Shown: positions 56,330 through 64,000 of the stretch, piece after piece
Layout: each line of letters opens with the position of its first letter
Numbering within the stretch: the stretch's first letter is position 1
Notes under the pieces: generated by a model
The model's database searches: none
The model's input: only the letters and a program-made list of their open reading frames with translations
What the model was told of the DNA's origin: nothing
From: Gelatoporia subvermispora B
Lineage: Eukaryota > Basidiomycota > Agaricomycetes > Polyporales > Gelatoporiaceae
Reading direction: 5' to 3'
NCBI GenBank assembly: GCA_000320605.2
Contig: KB445796.1
Location: 489,531-553,530 of the forward strand
DNA: 64,000 nt
Made by a program: the position numbers and the translations under genes

Positions 56330-57526
56330 ATGGCACCCTCTATTTGCGCTCCGCCGAATGCGTGTGGGCGTGGTTGGCTAGACATTGTATCGTCCTGCGG
56401 ATCGGTCATTGTGCTTTCCATTTGGAGTTTACAGCGACCCGAAACCAACCAGAACTTGGGGAAATTCGGTTCCAAGTTCGTTTGGGCTGTAATCACTGCC
56501 TTTGCCCCCGAGATCTTACTCGCTGTCACTATCATACAGTACAATGATGTCATGCAGATGCACGAAGAATACGGGTGGGAGATATCCAAGTGCTACTTCG
56601 TCAAGATGGGAAGTTTCAGAGTCCAAATATCACGCGAACACGAGGATAAAGGGAAAGATGTGTCGGATAACTCTCCCCTCCTTGTGGTGAAGGATGAGAG
56701 TGAATGCACTCTCACCTTAGATGGCCAGCCGCTCAAACCAGAGGATCTTCGCAAACTCGAGCTTGCCGAGCAGGTGAAATGGAACCCGCCCTACTTCGAT
56801 GCCCTCACCGATATCGATCTGTGGCCGACTGTAATCGCATGTTTACAGGCCTTATATTTCCTCCTGCAGTGCCTTCTTCGCAGAATTGCGCACCTCCCCC
56901 TATCCGCCCTCGAATATAGCACCATCGCGTACGTCGCTATCGCTGTCACGGTGTATGTGCTGCAGAGGGACAAGCCGGAGCCTCTCAATGCGCCCCTACC
57001 CCTGCCTCTATGCCCGAAGCCGATCGCGAACAACGATGGAGAGGCGTCGCCGAGTTCCCGCGACGCTGGCAATCGAACGACTCCCCGCGCCGCGGACTTG
57101 GAACAGGGGGACAGTGCTAGCTCTCCTCCACCAGGGAGAGCACATGGTCCGCGCAATCTTACGCTTAAAGAACGTATCCAGCGATGGTGGTTGAGCCACT
57201 GGATCCAGCTGCTCTGTCTGGGATCTAGTCTGATATATGGATTCATCCATATTCTATCGTGGAGCGTCCAATTTCCTACCCAAGCCGAAGAATGGCTATG
57301 GTGTATTTCATCGGTTCTAGTGATCTTCGGAATGGCGGCGGTTGCAGGCCTCATACGTTATTCAGACAGATTGCAGAAGCGTGGTTACGCCTCCGCAATC
57401 TGTCTCGCCCTCTTGCTATCGTCGAGGGTTTTCCTATTCTTGGAGATGTTTCTGAGTTTGCGCTGTGAAGAGGCGGGCATCTGGGTCGATAGTCCATCGT
57501 TTACCCAGTATCTGTCGTTCATTTAG
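56330..57526 (+). CDS. Seven-helix membrane protein D (subtype A/D)
   Basis: One coding exon of 398 residues starting MAPSICAPPNACGRGWLDIV. Its sister is gene A: shared SICAPPN, DIVxSCxSVIVLSxWxLQRP, APEILL, a YGWEISKCY loop, LxLxALEYSTIAYVAIAV and the end TQYLSFI. Seven hydrophobic segments are visible. The loop after helix 2 is longer than in A (residues 95-140, Glu/Lys/Asp-rich). A disordered Pro/Ser/Arg loop lies between helices 4 and 5. An upstream in-frame ATG at 56285 lies within the proposed leader intron, so 56330 is preferred. Function unknown. Confidence 0.85.
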   Translation: MAPSICAPPNACGRGWLDIVSSCGSVIVLSIWSLQRPETNQNLGKFGSKFVWAVITAFAPEILLAVTIIQYNDVMQMHEEYGWEISKCYFVKMGSFRVQISREHEDKGKDVSDNSPLLVVKDESECTLTLDGQPLKPEDLRKLELAEQVKWNPPYFDALTDIDLWPTVIACLQALYFLLQCLLRRIAHLPLSALEYSTIAYVAIAVTVYVLQRDKPEPLNAPLPLPLCPKPIANNDGEASPSSRDAGNRTTPRAADLEQGDSASSPPPGRAHGPRNLTLKERIQRWWLSHWIQLLCLGSSLIYGFIHILSWSVQFPTQAEEWLWCISSVLVIFGMAAVAGLIRYSDRLQKRGYASAICLALLLSSRVFLFLEMFLSLRCEEAGIWVDSPSFTQYLSFI

Positions 57527-59194
57527 GACTTATTGTTCCCTTGGATGTCCCATCCGACCTTGGTACTAGTGACTGACTGAGATTCTCATTGACTCTGCTA
57601 TGACTAGTTCTATTGTAGTAGATGGATGACTCCTTCGCGTATCTATGGTCATTCCCAGAGCTCCACTAATAGTGCTTCCACAAATCTCGCAGCCTGTGAC
57701 AATGATGACGGCTATCTCTGCAAGCATTCGGAGATTTTCAAGTTGGAGGCGTCCACCAATTGCAAGCGGCGCTTTCTCTTCGGGCATGCCGCAATTTACG
57801 GTTGGCTAAAGGCGACCCCGTAAATCAGGAAGCGCAAGGTATCGTAGCCCCAAAGAGCCTGAATGGTCTTCGTAGGCATTTCGCGCCTTTTGAGACAAGT
57901 TTTCGCGGTATTCAGTGCATTTTGGCCCTTCAGTGCATCACACGAAATATCTGACAAGGTACCTTGAAAGGCGGACGAAGTGTAGACAACGTACTCTTTG
58001 TATGTTATGCCACTCACATTCACACCACGGTCGGCGCTCAGATTACTCTCTGGAAGGTCTAGTGGTATCGCTCACGTCGGGTACCTGGGGATGGGCAATT
58101 ACTCCACTTAGGCGCCAATCATTGCAAAATCGTAGACATTTCCTGGGCGCGGCAGCAAGTGGGGCGGGCGAAGCCCGCACGAGGGCAGTACGCACGGAAC
58201 GTTGTCCCCATCAAGGGAAGGCTACTCCCGCACCAAACGCGCTCACGACTCAAGTGCTCAAGGTCAAGATTGACGAGCAGCTCTAGAAAATATATTACCC
58301 TGGGCGGTCTCTTTCTGGAACGCCGTGGGCCATATGCACTATGTGTTAGGTCTTCAGCGCGCTCGAAAACTCAGCGAAAGTTCACAAGTATAACACGTCC
58401 GATCACTCGTCAGTCTTGCACGGAAATCGAATTTGCTTTACGTTACTACGTAGGCTAATATGCGGCTTTCTGACCCCTGCATTGTATAGCCCATATATAT
58501 GTGACATGCACAGTATCTGTCAGACTGACATAGGGCGTTCGGGATAGACGTTAGCGCAACAAGGGCGCTAAACGTGGACGCGCACCCACATGCTAGTCAA
58601 GTCTTCCAGACGTGCTGTTAGTTTAAGACGGTATAAAAAAGACCACCTCACTCGTTCCTTGTCTGCGACAGTATTGTCCTAATGAGAGCGGCCCATTATG
58701 CTCCGTATGTTGATCTGACAATGTCAACTCACCCAATTACATTCAGACATCAGGTGCGTGGATAATTCCGGCTCTGGTGGCAATGTCCTTGGATTCTTCT
58801 TGTGATCCTCAGGGCCGACGTTCAGGTCTCAGGAGAGGGATCTAGGATACCCGAGGCCAACGCGCGCTGCTATAGATCATCATATTGCTATTTTCAAATG
58901 TGTTACATGTGCATGGAAAGGCGTGTCAGCTTGTATCGAAGCTGTCATAGTCATATATGAGTGTGTTACTAGTTTAGGTATGTGCATGTGCTACTCGGAT
59001 CAATCTAGGTGTGGCGTGGCCAGGAAACACACATAGGAATGTCAGACGTCAAGTGGATCTCAATCCGCTGTCTGCCATCTCGCCTAGTTCTTACCGCTAT
59101 AGTGTAATATCATAGACCCGTCCTACTTCACAGTCAGTCAGTATAAATGCACTCCCATCGTCCACGAGATGCGGCCGTAGTATTGACCGTCGCA
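57527..59194. other. Intergenic region
   Basis: About 1.7 kb without a recognisable gene. A GC-rich patch at 58145-58200 stands out. Frames on the - strand at 57566-57787 and 57796-58023 contain hydrophobic runs (LAEIAVIIVTGCEI and LRFLIYGVAF) that might be remains of a membrane protein, but I cannot name one. Confidence 0.35.
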
Positions 59195-60215
59195 ATGAGC
59201 AACCAGGCTCAAACCGATACAGATCAATTGGGTGCGTGAATTGGGAGGGTCCTAGATGTCGAGGTTAACATTAGTACCCTACAGACCATAACGGTCGTGC
59301 CGGTGCAGATCAGCCGACTGCTGGAAGCCCTAGTCGTCGGGGGAAGGGAAGCAAGGACGTCTGGACTGGAATAAAGCAAATCTTTATATCCATCTACAAT
59401 GACCTTAAGACACTGTTTGGGAAGGCTAAAGACCCCGCCAACGGCAACGGAACGCAATGGTATGTTGTACGGTGGTCAATTGAGAGAATTACGACTGACA
59501 TTACACGAGAAAGACCAGTACTTCATTGCCGAGCGGCGGTTGATCTTGCTGACCAATGTATATGAGCCGCGAGCGTTGTGGCATCGAGCGGCCTGGAGAA
59601 TGAAACATCGACGACACGAACAGCATAAATATCCCTATACTCACATGTGAGCTTGACATACCATGACGGATATCCCGAGATGTTGCACATGTGTTCTTCG
59701 AGAATGGTACAGATACCCATGTGGGAGGAGGTCACTATGATCCTACATCACAAACACAAACAGAAGCTAGATACGAACATCTCAAAATTGCACATCTGCG
59801 AGTTCTCTACGGGAAGACGGACGGGCAGCGGTCTGTGCCGCGTCTCGATCGCGTGACAGTGAGCACGTGCAAGTGTCTACGCGTCGGGGCGGGACAGCGT
59901 TAGCCTCTGGGCCTCCGGTGCAGGCGGACATCTCGAGGTGCGTCTGCTCATCGAGCAAGGGGCGAATGTCGATACCACGAAAAGTGCACATAGCTCTGCA
60001 TTACAACTGACATCGATGTCAGACGCCTCGAGGTGGCACGTCTGCTCCTTGAGCACGATGCAGAAATGCCCATACAAAGGACGACCGCTATGATTCTGCA
60101 CTACGAACAGCAGCAAGACACGGACATCTCGAGATCGCACGTCTGCTCATCGAGCGCGACGCAAAAGCGACTTCTCTATGGAAAGACGGAGGACGCCGGG
60201 CTGCGTCGTGTCTCG
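59195..60215 (+). pseudogene. Decayed ankyrin-repeat gene, 5' part
   Basis: The start looks real: an exon 59195-59231 (MSNQAQTDTDQL) splices in phase to 59285-59459, giving GRAGADQPTAGSPSRRGKGS and DVWTGIKQIFISIYNDLKTL, then DPANGNGTQ. After that the frame cannot be followed. Broken ankyrin repeats follow: PVLHCRAAVDLADQ near 59520, EARYEHLKIAHLRVLYG near 59780, GHLEVRLLIEQGANVDTT near 59930, RLEVARLLLEHDAEMPIQ near 60030 and ALRTAARHGHLEIARLLIER near 60105. Stops and shifts separate them, so the gene is dead, or at least not readable as a simple exon chain. Ankyrin arrays bind proteins. Confidence 0.65.
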
Positions 60216-60347
60216 ATTCTGTTGGTTCGTACCAGAAGCACTGGGGATGATCAGATACTGAGAGTTAGACGTCAATCTACTGCAGCTATGTTAGAGCAAC
60301 TCTACGCTGGGCCAGCAAACAGCACAGAGGAGCAATCCTCGTTGCCG

Positions 60348-61805
60348 TCAGGGCAGTGCGGGATGAGGGCCTGCGTTGTACCAGCTTTTTCGACAGGGCC
60401 ATGTCAGATGTGCGCAGCGATGTCCAGACCACACAGACTTACCATCAACGGAGAGCGAGGGGAACTTCTGGGTCGTACAAGTCAACTGGAGATCACTGGG
60501 GCCAGTGGTGGCTGGGAATGTCGCGGGCTTGCCATTGCTAGGCGTCGCCTCGGGTACAACATCGGAGCAGTCGATGAGGTCAGCGGGATTTGAACCGAGG
60601 GATGCGAGCTTCTCCATTGCGGACTGAAAGCCTTCTGCCATGCGTTCCTGCTGGTTGACGAATTCCTGCCAAAAGCACGCAGTACGCTCGTCACGCGCAA
60701 GGGCAAAGTCGGACTGAAGGCGCAGCTCGCCGGCGTCACTGCCGCAGGAAGAGACGTCGCCGATGGGCAGAGGCGATGCGACTTCGCCGACGTTGTCGTT
60801 AGTTCCGGGGAAGCCGGTACCCTCGAGCAATACCTCGAGGAAGAACTGCGTATCGAAATCGAAGGGGGTCTACAATGTCGCACCGTACATAGGAGTGAAT
60901 AACGTTCTCCCAAGTAGTGATTGAACACTCACCGTGTCGAAGGGAGCGGCAAAGAGGGTCGGGTCAACATTGTCCGCGCGCCCAATACTGTGCGCTGCAA
61001 GAAGGGAGACGACCTCAGATGGCGTGAAGCTACCCGCGTCCGCGAAGCGGGCGAGAATCGAGGTCACATTGTCCTGAGGCTGGGGGACTAAGCCGGCGAC
61101 GGCAGGGGCGGTAGCATTCTGACGGCCTGCGAGAAATTCGAGTTGGGGAGCGCCCTAGAATCTCTCGTGTTAGTAACTTAGTATGGCTAGGGAGAATGTT
61201 AACTCTGTAACATACGGGACAATTGCTGAGCGCGACGGCACCCGCAAACTGGACTAAGTCGCCAGCGGAGATAGTCGGGTGCATGGACAGAAAGGGCAGC
61301 AGGTTGTTCACGGCGTCATCGATAGCGGCGTTCTCCGGGAAATGTGGCTCGACGGTCGGGAAGATGAGTACGGAACCGTCGGCTCCTCCGCCACTGCGAA
61401 ATGTTCACGAATGAGTCAAACATAAGATTGCTCCAAGATACGGCACGCACGCAACCGGGCCCATGCTCTGAGATATCGCAATGGCGTCGTAGAATGCCAG
61501 TTGGACGATCTCATGTGCTGGGAGGATGATCAACTCCTCTGCAAGAGAGACAATGAATGAAGATCTACCATTTTCACCACATTCATTCGCGAACAGAATG
61601 CTTTGTAGATCCTGGGCGAGCTGTGGATGTTGCGACTGATTACACAACCGTCTGACGTTTAAAAGTGCAGAATACATACTGGAATGAAGTCGCAGCAGAC
61701 GGAATTGCTGACCGCCGTCCCATCAGAGCAAGTGGTTGCGACAGCGGCGAGGGTAGCATGGACGACTCCCACGAGGACGATCAAGGAGAGGCGCACGAAA
61801 GTCAT
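60348..61805 (-). CDS. Class II (manganese peroxidase-like) haem peroxidase with altered distal site
   Basis: Seven exons (61805-61680, 61620-61569, 61517-61451, 61393-61216, 61154-60933, 60869-60443, 60370-60348) join in phase to 364 residues, the usual size. A signal peptide ([20 protein letters not shown]) suggests secretion. Family marks: CGENAHE, the calcium motif GGGADGS (83-89), [15 protein letters not shown], the proximal haem ligand His196 in [27 protein letters not shown] and [10 protein letters not shown]. Likely Mn2+ ligands Glu58, Glu62 and Asp202 are kept, and the lignin-peroxidase Trp site is Ser191. The distal helix reads [12 protein letters not shown] where the family has HExxRLxFHDxI, so the catalytic distal Arg and His are Gln65 and Tyr69. 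That should impair peroxide cleavage. A 10-residue insert with an extra Cys lies near [10 protein letters not shown]. Confidence 0.88.
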
Positions 61806-62479
61806 GGAGTACCGAGCCGGAGTGATTGCGGTGCAAGAGGCCTCGAAGTCCTGCAGCTTTGGCTGCCAGTCGAGCAAGCTTAATACCTTGCAACCCGCGT
61901 AGAAGGATGTATCTTAAGAATAGTCGATCCGCTCGGAAAGAACGCTCTGATAAGCGCGCGTACTGAGTGGGAGAAACGTCGCGCTTAAGGTACTATATAT
62001 GTTTAGTTATCGTACATAATACATAGGTATATATGACATGTTTTGAACGTACCTGACTCTGATTCTCGGGAATGATGTCGTTGCGGATGAGATGACAGCG
62101 CGGAGGAGCAAGGATCACTCACACTGGATCCATCGACACGACCCGACAATGTATAGGACAGAAGTTTGATGTATCCTGCCACTAGTACATCTCGTTCACA
62201 TCGCGTACGCTGAGGAATAATCGACCTTGAAAGCGGTGGTAAGTTAACTCTCGCGTGTAGAGCCTTGTACATCACTGCAGGGTTATGCGGAGCTATCGAT
62301 CCTGACATGAGCTCGACAGCGCAGATAGCAAAGAGGGCGTGGGAGGATAGAATTACATCGAGGAAATGATAGTGAGAACTACGGGACGTGTAAAACATTC
62401 GAGTCCGATGGGAGTCGGATCTGCACGGCAGGCCGCAGAACATCCGTGGAATCCGCCGACGAACGTCGGATCGCGAGCC
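61806..62479. other. Upstream region of the peroxidase gene
   Basis: Promoter side of the peroxidase gene. A CTATATAT box at about 61993-62000 lies some 190 bases above the start. A long frame on the - strand through 62003-62635 has no domain and overlaps ankyrin remains on the other strand. Confidence 0.4.
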
Positions 62480-62690
62480 ACAGGCTATTATTCGTGCTAT
62501 ACCACGCAACTCGAGGTTATGCGTCTGCCCTTGGAGCACAGCGCAGGTGACAGCACGAACACTAGCGACTATGGATACGCACCACAGCAGCACCGGTAAA
62601 AGGACATCACTCATCGAGCACGGCGCGGATGTCAACGTGAGGGCGGCCCAAATAGAGCATTTACTCTACAAGCTGCATCCGAACATGTAA
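62480..62690 (+). pseudogene. Decayed ankyrin repeats, 3' fragment
   Basis: Two ankyrin-like pieces can be read in different frames: TTQLEVMRLPLEHSA near 62510 and LIEHGADVNVRAAQIEHLLY near 62610. They are similar to the repeats at 59.5-60.2 kb and in the same orientation, and are separated from them by the peroxidase gene on the opposite strand. Stops between the pieces rule out a working protein. Confidence 0.5.
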
Positions 62691-64000
62691 TGAGCAAAGT
62701 CGGTCGTCCACTCCCTGAGCAGAGGCAAAACAAAGACGACAACAGGAGTGACGAAGCCAGTGAAAGCAGGTTTGTTCCAAGATGATGAGTGGGCACGCTG
62801 TAGGTTTGGAGGCTTGGCCGTGCAGGTTCGTCGGGTCTTGATACTATCCCTCGGGGCCTGGCTTGCTGTACTTGGAAGTGGAAGACAAGTACGGGGCGGT
62901 GTAGGGCGGCGTTGAATTGCTGTGAGATACTAGGATCGCAGCAGATGCGGGCCGGGAGATGCCGTGAACCCCGTGACCGCGTGTTTCCTCTACAAGACGG
63001 AGGGCATCCTGGCGCAGACTGAGACAAGCTGTGAGATCCATACCTACACGTGTGGTCCTTCATGCAGGAACGGCAGTGCGTCGTCGTGTACAATCTTGCC
63101 AAATTCACGCGGTCGATCTTCAAGTTGTGGTTGTGGTAATCTGCGTGCTGGATCCGAAGAGCCGTTGAACTGTGTCAATCTTCTGATCCCGCGCCGCGTC
63201 TGCTACCTCGAATCCTCCGGCCAGATATGAATTATCAACGCAAGTCAGTCGGATCATCCCCGCGTCATCCCGGGATGCGGCAGCGTGTCGATGCAGTGAG
63301 CTCTTAGAAGACCTGTCGCCCCAGACGCTCCGCAGAGACGACTTCCCTCTACTAGGCTCCTGTGTAACTCACAGCGACAGCATCCTCGCTTTCAGGACCT
63401 TGTGACTACCTGTGTAAACACTGTCTTTGATCCTACGCCGACTGGAATGCTATACTTGGGTATGAAGGGCGAGCAAGTCTTCCAGGTGGTGGCTATATTC
63501 GTCTGATCAAAAATTCATGCAGCGGAATTTTTCATGAACCAATGTTTGACCGTATATTGGACGCATGCTGTGTTCACCCACCAGATGCTGACGGCCTGAT
63601 ATATCAAAATCTGTGATGACCGGTGAGACCTGATGTATTAAACACTGTCGTTTCCGGTTCAAACCCATATATATCCACGCGCCCGCGAGTTGACTCATTG
63701 CAGCTCGATCTCACTCCTTCCCCTGCTTCATCGTATGTGCCTCGCCCCTGATCATCATGACGACTCATACATGAAGGTTTAGCCAAGCAGAAGGATGAGA
63801 TCGCCTATCAATCTCCCTTCGACGTCCCGATATCCGGAACATCTTCCAAAGAGGACCGTGGTGCGTCGTATTTCTACTTGAATCTTCGGAGTTTGAGGCT
63901 GAGTGTGACTTCAAACCTTAAAACACTTCCGCCCGAGGTCGTAGGGCAACTTTCGGCGTGCCAGTTAGTACGTACATACCCTCGGAGAAACCGTCATATG
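62691..64000. other. Right end of the window
   Basis: No intact gene is visible. A CATATATATCC box at about 63665-63675 and a pyrimidine-rich stretch after it look like a promoter. They are followed by a possible leader intron (GTATGT near 63735 to GTTTAG near 63783) and an exon-like segment ending in a GTGCGT donor near 63861. The frame of that segment is unclear and it would run beyond what I can follow, so I report it only as a possible gene start. Confidence 0.3.
63665..63675 (+). promoter_or_regulatory. TATA-like box near the right end
   Basis: CATATATATCC on the + strand, about 50 bases above a pyrimidine-rich stretch. It would fit a gene reading out of the right edge, but no coding sequence is confirmed. 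Confidence 0.3.

Noticed and set aside
60575..60605. A tRNA T-arm-like word on the - strand (GGTTCAAATCCC)
   Set aside because: It lies inside the peroxidase exon coding LGSNPAD, and there is no acceptor stem or other arm around it.
1..64000. CRISPR arrays, bacterial operons, rRNA genes or complete transposons
   Set aside because: No regularly spaced repeats, no ribosome-binding pattern, no rRNA-like sequence and no paired element ends with a transposase or reverse transcriptase were seen.

Overview
The window looks like nuclear DNA of a basidiomycete, most likely a wood-decay mushroom (Agaricomycetes). Genes are cut by many short GT-AG introns of about 45-75 bases. Gene families include a class II (manganese peroxidase-like) haem peroxidase, velvet-domain regulators, a fungal TRP-like channel and a seven-helix membrane family that, from memory, is expanded in mushrooms. 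I rebuilt the exon structures by hand from splice signals, reading frame and agreement between paralogues. No database search was possible.

Left part (1-13.7 kb), core-like: an 1121-residue coiled-coil/RGG-like protein (+), a nine-exon Rvs161/Hob3 BAR protein (-), a 1237-residue disordered protein of unknown function (+), and the ERCC1/Rad10 repair subunit (-).

13.6-23 kb is a decayed tandem segmental duplication with an offset of about 5.1 kb. Unit 1 holds the ERCC1 5' end, velvet gene A and a decayed region X. Unit 2 holds a relic of ERCC1 exon 1, velvet gene B and a second X. Both velvet genes keep the same six-exon structure.

23.5-57.5 kb is built from two families. One is a large membrane-anchored amidohydrolase of the type often labelled CE9: two intact genes (23.6-27.4 kb +, 35.6-39.6 kb -) and two relics (42.6-43.3 kb -, 48.3-49.2 kb +). 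The other is a seven-helix membrane protein with four intact members in two subtypes: A (30.8-31.9 kb -), B (33.8-35.0 kb +), C (49.9-51.0 kb -) and D (56.3-57.5 kb +). The order A- B+ amidohydrolase- at 30.8-39.6 kb is mirrored as amidohydrolase-relic+ C- D+ at 48.3-57.5 kb, with A matching D and B matching C. This is an inverted three-gene duplication. Between the arms lie an alpha/beta hydrolase gene (-), an amidohydrolase relic and the GC-rich TRP-like channel gene (+).

Right part (57.5-64 kb): remains of an ankyrin-repeat gene (+) surround an intact seven-exon peroxidase gene (-). Its distal catalytic Arg and His read as Gln and Tyr, while the manganese ligands and the proximal His are kept.

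The best candidates for something undescribed are the mirrored amidohydrolase/seven-helix block, the two-module amidohydrolase with a degenerate second half, the peroxidase with an altered distal pocket, and the duplicated C-terminal motif in ERCC1.
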